From Vulcanococcus limneticus LL (GTDB lineage: Bacteria; Cyanobacteriota; Cyanobacteriia; PCC-6307; Cyanobiaceae): a stretch of DNA of 45,961 bases. A program made the translations under genes and the position numbers. Below, in pieces: positions 1 to 8,415 of this stretch. The stretch spans positions 1-45,961 of the forward strand of contig NZ_NQLA01000025.1 in assembly GCF_002252705.1 (NCBI RefSeq), in the 5' to 3' direction. The notes under the pieces are model-generated. The model had not been told where the DNA came from and did no database searches. It was given only the letters and a program-made list of their open reading frames with translations. How positions within the stretch are numbered: the stretch's first letter is position 1; the number at the start of each line of letters is the position of its first letter.

Positions 1-10
1 CCCATGAGGT

Positions 11-286
11 CTACACTGAGACCAAACCCTGTTCTTCCCGCTCGGGGTTAACGATGTCAGGGGCCGAATCTGTCCAATAAAAGCCATCCACCTCAGTCTC
101 TAACCCCGGGCTTCGAGTGGTCACCACCAGAGAGAGGAACACAAGCTTATTGGAGAGGTTCGAGATCGTCAGGAAGTAGCCCTGGAGGATGGTTCGGGCG
201 AGAGGAGCGAGTTCAGGTCGAGCTTCGGTGATCGACTTTGGCAGCTGTGGCTTGAGAAGAATTTCGAACGTGGAGACGTGAGCCAT
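11..286 (-). CDS. Hypothetical protein, 91 aa, possibly frameshifted at its 3' end
   Basis: I do not recognise the family. The ORF starts with ATG at 284-286 and ends with TAG at 11-13. The body (a Leu/Pro-rich first half, then a hydrophobic beta-like stretch around NKLVFLSLVVTTRS) reads like real protein. The last ten residues (EREEQGLVSV) look less natural than the alternative frame of the same DNA, which reads GRTGFGLSVDLMG and runs off the window edge. A one-base shift near position 30-40 is therefore possible, and the real gene may continue beyond the window. Local base composition is less GC-rich than the core genes. There is no neighbour with a related role. Confidence 0.45.
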   Translation of the reverse strand: MAHVSTFEILLKPQLPKSITEARPELAPLARTILQGYFLTISNLSNKLVFLSLVVTTRSPGLETEVDGFYWTDSAPDIVNPEREEQGLVSV

Positions 287-408
287 GTCTTTCCATGAGG
301 GAATAAATCTTTATTCCGACTCGGGCAGAGGCGTGTAGCCTGGCCCACGCCGAGACGTGCCGTTAGCAATATCTGCTATAAAGTAGCGACCCAAAGAGCC
401 ATTGGCTG

Positions 409-576
409 TCATGGCCAATGCTGCGCAGGGATTGCCTCTGCTCCTATCCTAATCATTCTAGTGATGACCATTTGACGTTTACCTTCTCTCTGGGCGATTG
501 AATACGCGTCAACCAGAGACAGATGGGCCACCAACTCTTCGGTCAGCCATTGCCGCTGGCCACGGTAAGGCGACAT
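409..576 (-). CDS. Possible small protein, 55 aa
   Basis: This is a short reverse-strand frame beginning ATG at 574-576 and ending TGA at 409-411. The product begins MSPYRGQRQWLTEELVAHLS and has an amphipathic, charged composition that looks protein-like rather than random. An in-frame TAG lies about seven codons upstream, so the frame cannot be much longer. No family is recognised and no clear ribosome binding site is seen. It may be a remnant of a larger gene, because this 2.4-kb region is sparse and decayed. The rest of 287-819 shows no supported gene; a 7-bp inverted repeat (CATTGGC/GCCAATG, 400-420) overlaps the 3' end. Confidence 0.25.
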   Translation of the reverse strand: MSPYRGQRQWLTEELVAHLSLVDAYSIAQREGKRQMVITRMIRIGAEAIPAQHWP

Positions 577-819
577 TCGACCAACGCCAGTGAATACCTA
601 GGCTGGTTGTAGGCTGCTGTCTTTAGCGCTGTCACCCCAGTTGAGCGGGCAGGCTAACTCCCCTTCTTTTCCTTAGCGAATGAGCTGACATGGCTGCTTG
701 CCCTAAGCTCAAGGGCAATGAAGCAGCTGCATGATGTGCCCAGTTCAGCCCCTCGGGGATGCGCCCGCCTCGGCGCTTGGGCACCTGCGCGCTACATCAT
801 AGTCACGAGGACTCATTGC

Positions 820-1386
820 ATGTCAATCATCAACATTGCCTCAGCAGAGGAGATGCTATTTCAGTCACTCTTTCAAAGACGAGCAATAGAGATAGATGCC
901 TCAGTCAAGAGCAAAACCCTGGACCTCGGGTGCGGCCAGGTGCCGCGCAATCCATTTAAGTGCAACACAACTGTTGGGTGCGACATCAATAGCGGTCATC
1001 CCCTGGTTGTCGAATGTGACTTATTTCGAGAAAAGCTTCCATTCGAGACCGGTGATTTCTCAGCAATAACCGCATTTGACTTTGTAGAGCATGTGCCCCG
1101 GGTGTCAATAGGCGAGACGACTCGGTTTCCCTTTGTAGAGCTAATGAATGAGATCTTGAGGGTTCTCAGAACCGGTGGCTACTTCTACAGCAGAACGCCG
1201 GCCTACCCTCACGCCGAGGCGTTCCAGGATCCAACCCACGTCAACATTATTACGGATAAGACTTGGCCAACTTATTTCTGTGGGGACAATCCCGTGGGAG
1301 CATTGTATGGCTTCAATGGGGGCTTCAAGCTAGTATTTCAAGGCTGGCATGGCTTTTATCTGCTTACTATCCTGCAAAAGATATGA
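820..1386 (+). CDS. SAM-dependent class I methyltransferase
   Basis: The product (188 aa from ATG 820) carries a Rossmann SAM-binding motif I, LDLGCG, near residue 35. A second acidic turn follows (GCDINSGHPL), then FDFVEHV and a late conserved DPTHVN segment near residue 147. Small methyltransferases of this kind often sit in polysaccharide or glycan gene sets, but no such partners are here, so the substrate is unknown. An upstream ATG at 718 is in frame, but the added residues look non-coding. Base composition is clearly more AT-rich than the genes from 2417 onward, and the gene is isolated between decayed segments. This suggests acquisition by transfer. Confidence 0.7.
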   Translation: MSIINIASAEEMLFQSLFQRRAIEIDASVKSKTLDLGCGQVPRNPFKCNTTVGCDINSGHPLVVECDLFREKLPFETGDFSAITAFDFVEHVPRVSIGETTRFPFVELMNEILRVLRTGGYFYSRTPAYPHAEAFQDPTHVNIITDKTWPTYFCGDNPVGALYGFNGGFKLVFQGWHGFYLLTILQKI

Positions 1387-1675
1387 CTGAAATTTCACTG
1401 AGCCGGCCTTGGCATTCGCGAGAAGCATGAAGAGAGCAGAGTCTTGCAAAGATGCTTCTTGATGAACCTTTGAGCATTCAGGTTCTGGTCCGCTGCTGCG
1501 CGCGGATAGTGCCGATACTGGCCTACGCCTACGATCAGTAAGTCGTTTCTACTACTTTTCAAATTCGGCTCCCTTGGGGCTGCATTGATGGCCAGCTTGG
1601 CTTAACTCAACACGCTACCCCTGAGGCTAGTGATCACTCGCAGAGGCTGTGAGTCGTGACGGTGTTAGCGACGCT

Positions 1676-2221
1676 CTAGGGATTGGACACTTTGCTCGCC
1701 CCTTTGGCCTTGGCTACATCCGTCAATGAGGCCCATCGCACCAGCTCCATGGAGTAAGCCACCTCAACGGCTTGTCTGGTCTGGGGCTTGACTAGGGTGC
1801 CCTCGTCGCCCAAGGCGCTGTCCAAGCTCTTTGCCACAGTATCCATGGTCTGCGAATCCAGGTCGTCCAGCTCTCCACTGGCCTAAACGGAATAGGTTCC
1901 GTTCAAGCCGCCGGCCATCTCCCAACGGCGCTCGACCGCTTCGAGCATGCGGTCCACTGCAGGTTTGCTGACATGCTCCTGCCAGAGGGGCAGGGACTGG
2001 CGAAGCGATTTGAGGGGGTCGACTGGCAGCCCCTGAAGGGGCACATCATGGCGAAGAACCATGGCCGTGCAGTTGGCCAGGGCGTTCAGCTTGTCCTTAG
2101 CCGGCCTGCCGAGGACATCGAGACAGCACTCCCCGATGCAAGCGACAGGGAAGGCGGCCGGCCACAGACGGTGTTGGTACTGCGCCACGTTCTTCCCAAA
2201 CCAGAGCCCCATACCGCCCAT
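1676..2221 (-). pseudogene. Hypothetical gene interrupted by an in-frame TAG
   Basis: From ATG at 2219-2221 the reverse strand codes 112 residues to a TAG at 1883-1885. The same frame then continues for 68 more sense codons (starting ASGELDDLDSQT, ending GASKVSNP) to TAG at 1676-1678. Both halves look like genuine protein, and no shift of frame is needed to join them, so the simplest reading is one gene of about 180 codons with a nonsense mutation. An upstream stop ten codons before the ATG limits the 5' end, although the region before the ATG (ALAAVSGMGGMG) also looks coding, so the gene may be 5'-truncated too. The family is not recognised. Confidence 0.5.
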
Positions 2222-2374
2222 GCCACTGACGGCAGCAAGAGCCCCACGGGCCTACGCAGATGGAGCGGCCACGAGCCACCCCTCCAGGGGATTCGACCCT
2301 CGTCTAGCCGCCCAATCCAGCCCGCTTTCTAGCCCCCACAAGTAGCCTCGTAGGGTTGAGGAGGCCAGATAAGA

Positions 2375-2394
2375 GCCCCCTTCTCAGAGGAGGC
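2375..2394 (-). terminator. Possible terminator after glnA
   Basis: Reading the reverse strand, GCCTCCT (2394-2388) can pair with AGGGGGC (2381-2375), giving seven pairs including one G-U and a six-base loop. It is followed by a weak T-containing run (TCTTAT). It lies about 20 bases beyond the glnA stop, in the expected place, but the U-tract is poor. Confidence 0.35.
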
Positions 2395-2416
2395 TTTAGG
2401 CGGGAAAGCGTGATAA

Positions 2417-3835
2417 TCACGCGTCGTAATACATGGTGAACTCGTGGGGGTGGGGCCGCTGGCGCAGCTGCTGCACCTCCTCGTACTTCATACCGATCCA
2501 GTTGTTGATGAAGTCCTCGCTGAACACGCCACCGGCCAGCAGGTAGTCCTTATCGGCATCGAGGGCCTCCAGGGCGCCATTGAGCGAGGCGGGCACGGTG
2601 GAGATCCGGGCCAGTTCCTCCGCCGACAGCTCGAACAGATCCACATCGGTGCCGTCACCGGGGTCGATCTGGTTGCGGATTCCGTCCAGACCCGCCAGCA
2701 GCATCGCCGAGAAGGCCAGATAGGGATTGGCCAGGGCGTCGCCGGAGCGGAACTCCAGGCGCTTGGCCTTGGGGCTGGGGCCGGTGAGCGGAATGCGCAC
2801 GGCGGCCGAGCGGTTGCCCTGGGAATACACCAGGTTCACTGGCGCCTCGAAGCCAGGCACCAGACGCTTGTAGCTGTTGGTGGTGGGGTTGGTGAAGGCC
2901 AGGAAGCTGGGGGCGTGCCTGAGCAGGCCGCCGATGTACCAGCGGGCCGTCTGGGAGAGGTTGGCGTAGGTGCCCTCGCCGAAGAACAGGGGCTGGCCGC
3001 CTTTCCAGAGGCTCTGGTGCACGTGCATGCCGCTGCCGTTGTCGGAGAACACGGGCTTGGGCATGAAGGTGGCCGTCCTGCCGTATTTCTTGGCGACGTT
3101 GCGCACCACGTACTTGTAGATCATCACGTTGTCGGCCGCACTGATCAGCTCGGCGAACTTCATGCCCAATTCATGCTGGGCCGTGGCCACTTCGTGGTGA
3201 TGCTTTTCGATCGGTACCCCCAGGGACCCCATGGTGAGGATCATCTCGCTCCGCATGTCCTGGAGGGTGTCGTTGGGGGCCACGGGGAAATAGCCCTCCT
3301 TCAGCTGGATCTTGTAGGCCAGGTTGCCGCCCTCCTCCAGGCGGGCGGTGTTCCAGGGCGCCTCGATCGAATCCACGGCGTAGAAGCTGCTGCCGGGGCT
3401 GGAGTTGTAGCGGACGTCATCGAAGATGAAGAACTCGGGCTCCGGGCCGAAGTAGGCGGTGTCCGCCAGGCCCGTAGAGGCCAGGTAGGCGAGGGCCTTC
3501 TGGGCCAGGGCCCGGGGGCAGCGGCCGTAGGGCTGGCCGCTGCGGGGCTCCTGGATCGAACAGATCAGGCTGAGGGTCTTGTGGCGATAGAAGGGGTCGA
3601 TCCAGGCGGTGGCGGGATCCGGCACCATGGCCATGTCCGACTCGTTGATCGCCTTCCAGCCGCGGATCGAAGAGCCATCGAAGGCCAGGCCCTCCGTGAA
3701 GGCGGCCCCATCGACCAGGTCGGCACAGACCGTGAGGTGCTGCCACTTGCCGTGCAGATCGGTGAACTTCAGATCGATCAGTTCGATGCCCTCGTCCTTG
3801 ATCTGACGGAGCACGTCCTGGGCGGTCTTGGCCAT
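2417..3835 (-). CDS. glnA: Glutamine synthetase type I
   Basis: This enzyme condenses ammonium with glutamate using ATP and is the entry point of the GS-GOGAT pathway in the cytoplasm. The 472-residue product has the usual GSI length. It shows the N-terminal FDGSSIRGW signature near residue 51, the metal-binding [11 protein letters not shown] near 132, [12 protein letters not shown] near 270, the [10 protein letters not shown] loop, and NRSAAVRIP. The start ATG at 3833-3835 gives the conserved [15 protein letters not shown] opening; a frame open to 4138 is non-coding upstream sequence. The position of the enterobacterial adenylylation tyrosine (NLYDLPPEE) reads DLFELSAEE, so the Tyr is Phe. 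Control by adenylylation is therefore not expected, in line with cyanobacterial GS, which is controlled by inactivating factors. An NtcA-type promoter precedes it. Confidence 0.97.
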   Translation of the reverse strand: MAKTAQDVLRQIKDEGIELIDLKFTDLHGKWQHLTVCADLVDGAAFTEGLAFDGSSIRGWKAINESDMAMVPDPATAWIDPFYRHKTLSLICSIQEPRSGQPYGRCPRALAQKALAYLASTGLADTAYFGPEPEFFIFDDVRYNSSPGSSFYAVDSIEAPWNTARLEEGGNLAYKIQLKEGYFPVAPNDTLQDMRSEMILTMGSLGVPIEKHHHEVATAQHELGMKFAELISAADNVMIYKYVVRNVAKKYGRTATFMPKPVFSDNGSGMHVHQSLWKGGQPLFFGEGTYANLSQTARWYIGGLLRHAPSFLAFTNPTTNSYKRLVPGFEAPVNLVYSQGNRSAAVRIPLTGPSPKAKRLEFRSGDALANPYLAFSAMLLAGLDGIRNQIDPGDGTDVDLFELSAEELARISTVPASLNGALEALDADKDYLLAGGVFSEDFINNWIGMKYEEVQQLRQRPHPHEFTMYYDA

Positions 3836-4003
3836 GACGGTGGGTACGGGGTGGGTGCGAAAGGGATGAACGGGCGAAGCTGGAAACGAAGGCGGTGGGG
3901 AGGCAGATCTCGACGGGAGGTGGGGCCGGATCCCGAAGGGATCGCCCGGGCCGCCTGAGGATTCCGCGACGCCGCCGCCGCCGATCTGAAATGACGCCGC
4001 CGG

Positions 4004-4046
4004 ACGGTACGGAGCGACCCGCGCAGCCCTGTGTAGCGCCTGTAAC
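4004..4046 (-). promoter_or_regulatory. NtcA-activated promoter of glnA
   Basis: On the glnA strand, GTT-N8-TAC lies at 4046-4033 (GTTACAGGCGCTAC), one base off the GTA-N8-TAC consensus. Exactly 23 bases later comes TACCGT (4009-4004), matching the TAN3T -10 box. The 22-23 base spacing is the classic class II NtcA promoter geometry. This predicts a transcript start near 3997 and a leader of about 160 bases. The leader contains a short perfect hairpin (GATCCC/GGGATC at 3929-3943). Confidence 0.75.
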
Positions 4047-4179
4047 CAAAACCCGCCCCTAGCTGCGATCGGCGTTTGCGTAACCGTTTCTGTCAACTTC
4101 ACCAGAACCGGGGCAGGGCAAGGGATCTGCCCCTTCACAGGTGCTACGTTCCGGCTCAGGTGCGTCGATTCTTCACGCC

Positions 4180-4710
4180 ATGCGCGATGCCATCACCGGT
4201 CTGATTGGTCGCTACGACCAACTGGGGCGCTACCTCGATCGCAACGCGATCGATCGCATCGCCACCTACTACGGCGAGGCCGAGCTGCGCCTTGCCGCCG
4301 TGGAGACGATCAACCGCGAGGCCGCCGAAATCGTGCGCGAGGCCAGCCAGCGCCTCTGGCAGGCCGATCCCGAGCTGCTGCTGCCCGGCGGCAACGCCTA
4401 CACCACCCGTCGCTGGGCTGCCTGCCTGCGCGACATGGACTACTTCCTGCGCTACGCCAGCTACGCGTTGGTGGCCGACGACAGCACGATTCTCAACGAG
4501 CGGGTGCTCAACGGTCTAGACGACACCTACAAGAGCCTCGGCGTCCCCACTGGCCCCACCGTGCGCAGCATCGCCCTGCTGGCGGATGTGCTGGTGGAGA
4601 AGCTGGCCGATGCCGGCGTGGCCGATGGCGCCAGCCTCGAGGCCGTGGTTCGCGCCCCCTTCACCCATCTGGCCCGCGGCCTGGGCGACACCAACGTGCG
4701 CGCCCGCTGA
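4180..4710 (+). CDS. apcF: Allophycocyanin beta-18 subunit (phycobilisome core)
   Basis: This is a phycobiliprotein of 176 residues that replaces one ApcB in the core trimer carrying the terminal emitters, helping pass energy to the photosystems on the thylakoid membrane. The opening [20 protein letters not shown] and the sequences GGNAYTTRR and [19 protein letters not shown] match ApcF better than ApcB. The cysteine in AACLRD is the bilin attachment site, and the Asn of GGNAYT is the usual methylated position. The start at ATG 4180 is set by the family N-terminus; an in-frame GTG at 4141 would add unrelated residues. The gene is divergent from glnA, and two palindromes follow it. Confidence 0.93.
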   Translation: MRDAITGLIGRYDQLGRYLDRNAIDRIATYYGEAELRLAAVETINREAAEIVREASQRLWQADPELLLPGGNAYTTRRWAACLRDMDYFLRYASYALVADDSTILNERVLNGLDDTYKSLGVPTGPTVRSIALLADVLVEKLADAGVADGASLEAVVRAPFTHLARGLGDTNVRAR

Positions 4711-4744
4711 ACCGCACGCTGGATCTTGCCCATCCCTGAACATC

Positions 4745-4801
4745 GTGTCCAGGCGGACACTGTTCCAGGCCAGACAGAGCCCAGGCCTGGGCTCTGTCTG
4801 G
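4745..4801. repeat. Tandem palindromes: GTGTCC hairpin and 32-bp perfect palindrome
   Basis: GTGTCC-AGGC-GGACAC occupies 4745-4760. Ten bases later, CCAGACAGAGCCCAGG (4770-4785) is followed immediately by its exact reverse complement (4786-4801), a perfect 32-bp palindrome with no spacer. As RNA it would form a hairpin of about 14 pairs. No T-run follows on either strand, so it is not a standard intrinsic terminator, though it could end or stabilise the apcF transcript. It lies 60 bases after the apcF stop and about 110 bases before the aminotransferase start. Confidence 0.85.
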
Positions 4802-4909
4802 AGCGGCTGCCCGCCGAAGCGGCCGCTGTCCGGGGCACCCCCCGGCCGCTGCTTAGGCTTCCCCCACCCTGTTTGCCCCCAGGTCTTGGCTTCCCCCATC
4901 CCTGCTCCC

Positions 4910-6079
4910 GTGTCCGATCGCCATCGCCTGAGCCTCGGGCCGATCGCCACGCCAGATCGGCTGCTGCTGGGACCAGGACCCTCAAACGCCCACCCCACGG
5001 TGCTGCAGGCCCTCAGCCGCACACCGATCGGCCACCTCGACCCGCTGTACGTGGCCCTGATGGGCGAGGTGCAGGAGCTGTTGCGCTACGTGTGGCAGAC
5101 CGACAATCGCCTCACCCTGCCGATGAGCGGCACGGGCAGCGCGGCGATGGAGGCCACCCTCGCCAACATGGTGGAGCCGGGCGATGCGGTGCTGGTGGCG
5201 GTGAAGGGCTACTTCGGCCTGCGCCTGCAGGACATGGCCGGCCGCTACCGGGCCGATGTGCACACGATCCAGAAGCCCTGGGGTGAGGCCTTCAGTCTGG
5301 AGGAGATCGAGGCCGGCCTGAAGCAATACCGGCCCAAGATCCTGGCCATGGTCCACGCCGAGACCTCCACCGGCGTCTGCCAGCCGATGCAGGGCATCGG
5401 CGATCTCTGCCGCCAGTACGACTGCCTGCTGCTGCTCGACACGGTCACCTCCCTCGGGGCGGTACCGCTGTATCTGGATGAGTGGAAGGTGGACCTCGCC
5501 TACAGCTGCAGCCAGAAGGGGCTGAGCTGCCCGCCGGGCCTGGGTCCCTTCTCGATGGGGCTGCGCGCCGAGGAGAAGCTGGCCAATCGTCAGAGCAAGG
5601 TGCCCAACTGGTACCTGGATGTGAGCCTGCTCAACCAGTACTGGGGCAGTGACCGCGTGTATCACCACACGGCGCCCGTGAACATGAACTTCGGCATGCG
5701 CGAAGCCCTGCGCCTGATCGCCGAGGAGGGACTGGAGAACGTCTGGGCGCGCCACCGGAGCAACGCCGAGCGGCTCTGGACCGGCCTCGAGCGGCTGGGC
5801 CTGGAACCCCACGTGCCCCTGGAACTGCGCCTGCCGACCCTCACCACCGTGCGGATCCCCGATGGCGTGGACGGCAAGGCCTTCAGCCTCCACCTGCTCA
5901 ACAAACACGGCATCGAGGTGGGCGGCGGCCTCGGCGCCCTTGCCGGCAAGGTGTGGCGCATCGGCCTGATGGGCTACAACAGCCGGGCCGAGAACGTGGA
6001 CCTGTTGCTCAACCTGCTGGAGGAGGAGCTGCCCGCCTTCAAGCCCGCTTCCCCCGCTGTTGCCGCCGTCGCTGCCTGA
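4910..6079 (+). CDS. Class V aminotransferase (serine/alanine-glyoxylate type)
   Basis: This PLP-dependent transaminase of about 389 residues is of the serine-pyruvate / alanine-glyoxylate group. In cyanobacteria these are linked to photorespiratory glycolate and glycine metabolism. Visible landmarks are the LLGPGPSNAHP substrate-side loop near the N-terminus, SGTGSAAMEATLAN around residue 78, the ETSTGV segment near 151, DTVTSLGAVPL near 178, and the Schiff-base lysine in SCSQKGLSCPPG. The frame is open further upstream, but the family N-terminus fits GTG at 4910 (reading VSDRHRLSLG). The 3' end overlaps the convergent tadA gene by about 40 bases. Exact substrates cannot be read from sequence. 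Confidence 0.9.
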   Translation: MSDRHRLSLGPIATPDRLLLGPGPSNAHPTVLQALSRTPIGHLDPLYVALMGEVQELLRYVWQTDNRLTLPMSGTGSAAMEATLANMVEPGDAVLVAVKGYFGLRLQDMAGRYRADVHTIQKPWGEAFSLEEIEAGLKQYRPKILAMVHAETSTGVCQPMQGIGDLCRQYDCLLLLDTVTSLGAVPLYLDEWKVDLAYSCSQKGLSCPPGLGPFSMGLRAEEKLANRQSKVPNWYLDVSLLNQYWGSDRVYHHTAPVNMNFGMREALRLIAEEGLENVWARHRSNAERLWTGLERLGLEPHVPLELRLPTLTTVRIPDGVDGKAFSLHLLNKHGIEVGGGLGALAGKVWRIGLMGYNSRAENVDLLLNLLEEELPAFKPASPAVAAVAA

Positions 6080-6587
6080 ACCACTGCTGCAGTTGCTCCT
6101 GGCACTCCACTGAGCGCAGACCGCCCACTACCTGCATGGCGTGGTGGGCGCTGGGGTCATGGACGAGATCCAGGCAGCCGCCCATGGCGCCGCGCTTGGG
6201 GTCGCCAGCACCGAAGACCACGCGGCCCATGCGGGCCTGCACCAGGGCGCCGGCACACATCGGGCAGGGCTCCAGGGTCACCAGCAGGGTGCAGTCGTTG
6301 AAGCGCCAGTCCTGACGCAGGCGTGCCGCCTGGGCCAGGGCAGCCAGCTCGGCGTGGCCGAGGGGATCCTGATCCCGCTCGCGCCGGTTACTTCCCCAGC
6401 CGATCGCCCGACCAGCACCATCGAGCAGCACCGCCGCTACGGGCACCTCGCCGCGCTCGCCCACCCGGGCGGCCCGGCGCAACAGCCGCTCCATCCACAG
6501 CGCCTCGGCGGGGGTGGGGTCTGGACTGGAACTGGGGCTGCTCAGGGCCGGCTCGGGTGCTGCGGGCAGATTGGCACCGGCAGCCAC
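6039..6587 (-). CDS. tadA: tRNA-specific adenosine deaminase
   Basis: This enzyme deaminates A34 of tRNA-Arg(ACG) to inosine, and the product is a cytidine-deaminase-fold protein of up to 182 residues. The zinc and catalytic motif GHAEL and the paired cysteines in EPCPMCAGALVQARM are both present, with the following RVVFGAGDPKRGAMGG typical of TadA. A GTG at 6585-6587 starts the longest frame; the first 30 residues are Ala/Pro/Ser-rich and poorly conserved, so ATG at 6492-6494 (MERLLRRAARVG) is a credible alternative. It converges on the aminotransferase with a coding overlap at 6039-6079, and its 5' end faces the decarboxylase at 6674. Confidence 0.92.
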   Translation of the reverse strand: MAAGANLPAAPEPALSSPSSSPDPTPAEALWMERLLRRAARVGERGEVPVAAVLLDGAGRAIGWGSNRRERDQDPLGHAELAALAQAARLRQDWRFNDCTLLVTLEPCPMCAGALVQARMGRVVFGAGDPKRGAMGGCLDLVHDPSAHHAMQVVGGLRSVECQEQLQQWFRQRRRQQRGKRA

Positions 6588-6673
6588 GAGCTCCGGGACC
6601 CCGACAGCGGAGAATGGGGAGCCTTGATGCCAGGTCGTTGGCTCCAGCCCCCCAGCCCGAGCCAGCGGACTCC

Positions 6674-8146
6674 ATGCCGGGCCTGAGGTCAGCCCCGAGC
6701 CGCGCAGGCGCGGGATTGCAGGCGCCCGGCCCCGCCCTGTCGGTCCCGCCTGTGGCAGCTAGGCCCCTGGTGGCCTTTCCAGACCCCGCGACCCTCGATC
6801 CGGCCCTGGGCGCCTTCCTCAACCAGGCCAGCGAACAACTGGGCCGCTGGTGGGCCACTGCCGCCGAACGACCACCGCTTCCTGCACTGAGCGTGCTGCC
6901 GGAGGTGGCTCCCCAGGCCCGGGGCCTGGAGGCCGCAGCCCTGCTGGAGGATCTGCAGCTGGTGATGGACGGGGCCTACAACCCCTGCCACCCCGGTGCC
7001 CTGGCCCACCTGGACCCTCCGCCGTTGACCGCCTCGGTGGTGGCCGACCTGGTGGCAGCCGGGCTCAACAACAACCTGCTGGCCGAAGAGCTCTCCCCCA
7101 GCCTCAGCCGGCTGGAGCGGGCCCTCTGCAGCTGGATGGCCCAGACCCTGGGCCTGGGGGAGCGGGCCGGCGGGGTGTGTGCCAGTGGCGGCAGCCTCAG
7201 CAACCTGATGGCCCTGGTGGTGGCCCGCCACCACGGCGGCCTGCAGGGCCGCAGCGATGCGGTGGTGTTCTGCAGCGCCGATGCCCACGTGTCGATCGGC
7301 AAGGCCCTGGCGGTGATGGGGCTGCCGCCCAAGGCCCTACAGCCAATCCCCGTGGACGCGGAAGGCCGCCTGCAGGTGCCGCTGCTGGCCGAGGCACTGG
7401 AGCAGCAGACCCGCCGCGGTGAGCCCACCCTGGCGGTGGTGGCCACGGCCGGCACCACCGTGCGCGGGGCCGTGGATCCGCTCGGCCCCCTGGCGGAACT
7501 GTGCCGGAGCCACGGCGCCTGGCTGCATGTGGATGGAGCGATCGGTGCCGTCTGCGGGCTCACGGGGCGCCATGCACAGCGCGTGGCGGGGCTGGGCCTG
7601 GCCGATTCGCTCACGGTGAATCCCCAGAAGCTGCTCGGCGTTGCCAAGACCTCCTCGCTGCTGCTGCTGGCGGACCCACAGCGACTGGCCTCCTGCTTCG
7701 CCACGGGCCTGCCCTACATGGAGCCCAGCTGGGGCGAGGCCCACGGCGGCGAGTGCGGCCTGCAGGGCACCCGGCCCGCGGAGGCGCTCAAGCTCTGGCT
7801 CGGCCTGCGCCAGCTGGGCCTCGAAGGGATCGAGGCGGTGCTGGATGGGGCGATCGCCCGCCGCCGCCGGCTGCGACAGTTGCTGGAACCCCTGGATCTT
7901 GAGCTGCTAGGCGGCCCATTGCACCTGCTGGCCTTCACGCCACGGGGCTCGACGCCGCGCCAGGCAGAACTGTGGTCGGCGCTGACGCGGCAGCGGCTTC
8001 TGGAACAGCAGCTGATGCTCTCTAGGCCGCTGCATAACGGCCGCCACCACCTCAAGGCGGTGCTGGGCAACCCCCACACGGGCGAGAGCCAACTGCAGGC
8101 CATCGCCCGAGTGGTAGCCGCCTCCCTCCAGGAGCCTCTGGCATGA
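6674..8146 (+). CDS. Group II pyridoxal-dependent amino-acid decarboxylase
   Basis: The 490-residue product belongs to the PLP fold-type I decarboxylases (glutamate / aromatic / diaminobutyrate group). Landmarks are the YNPCHPGALAHLDPPP segment near residue 100, GVCASGGSLSNLMAL (cofactor phosphate side), VVATAGTTVRGAVDPL, WLHVDGAIGAV with the cofactor-contacting Asp, and the Schiff-base lysine in LTVNPQKLLG. The resemblance is nearest to L-2,4-diaminobutyrate decarboxylase-type enzymes, but substrate cannot be fixed. ATG 6674 is the first reasonable start; the frame before it is antisense to tadA. The first 30 residues are low-complexity, so a later start is possible. It overlaps the next small gene by four bases. 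Confidence 0.85.
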   Translation: MPGLRSAPSRAGAGLQAPGPALSVPPVAARPLVAFPDPATLDPALGAFLNQASEQLGRWWATAAERPPLPALSVLPEVAPQARGLEAAALLEDLQLVMDGAYNPCHPGALAHLDPPPLTASVVADLVAAGLNNNLLAEELSPSLSRLERALCSWMAQTLGLGERAGGVCASGGSLSNLMALVVARHHGGLQGRSDAVVFCSADAHVSIGKALAVMGLPPKALQPIPVDAEGRLQVPLLAEALEQQTRRGEPTLAVVATAGTTVRGAVDPLGPLAELCRSHGAWLHVDGAIGAVCGLTGRHAQRVAGLGLADSLTVNPQKLLGVAKTSSLLLLADPQRLASCFATGLPYMEPSWGEAHGGECGLQGTRPAEALKLWLGLRQLGLEGIEAVLDGAIARRRRLRQLLEPLDLELLGGPLHLLAFTPRGSTPRQAELWSALTRQRLLEQQLMLSRPLHNGRHHLKAVLGNPHTGESQLQAIARVVAASLQEPLA

Positions 8147-8415
8147 ACGACGATCCCCGCCCCCAGACCGCTCCGTTGAGCCCAAACCCCCGCGGCCGCT
8201 GGGTTGCGATCGTGACCGGTGCCCTGTCGGTGCTGATCGGAGTGCTCTATCTGGTGCTGATCACGGTGCTCGATTCCCGGGGCCCCCTGCTCCCCCCTCC
8301 GCCTGAGGCCCTGGGGATCGCGGTCCAGCCGGCGGCGGGCCCGGTGGCCGAGCGACCGGCCGGGGCGGCAACTGGGGATCCTTCCGCCGTTGCAACGGCT
8401 CCACCACCCGCCTGA
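8143..8415 (+). CDS. Small single-pass membrane protein, hypothetical
   Basis: The product has 90 residues: a polar Pro-rich start, one membrane segment at about residues 20-45 (VAIVTGALSVLIGVLYLVLI), then an Ala/Pro-rich tail. Its ATG overlaps the decarboxylase stop (ATGA), pointing to coupled translation. Its 3' 155 bases overlap the convergent GTPase gene in antisense, so the low-complexity tail may partly be dictated by the other strand. No family name is recognised. Confidence 0.6.
   Translation: MNDDPRPQTAPLSPNPRGRWVAIVTGALSVLIGVLYLVLITVLDSRGPLLPPPPEALGIAVQPAAGPVAERPAGAATGDPSAVATAPPPA

Noticed and set aside
2444-3958. Plus-strand ORF of 504 codons opposite glnA
   Set aside because: Its His/Gly/Val-rich composition is the typical antisense shadow of a GC-rich gene, and glnA on the other strand has every family motif.
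3836-4003. Glutamine riboswitch in the glnA leader
   Set aside because: A CGTTCATCC-like string occurs near the start codon, but the other conserved element (GGAAGTAGG type) was not found, and cyanobacterial glutamine riboswitches usually control inactivating-factor genes.
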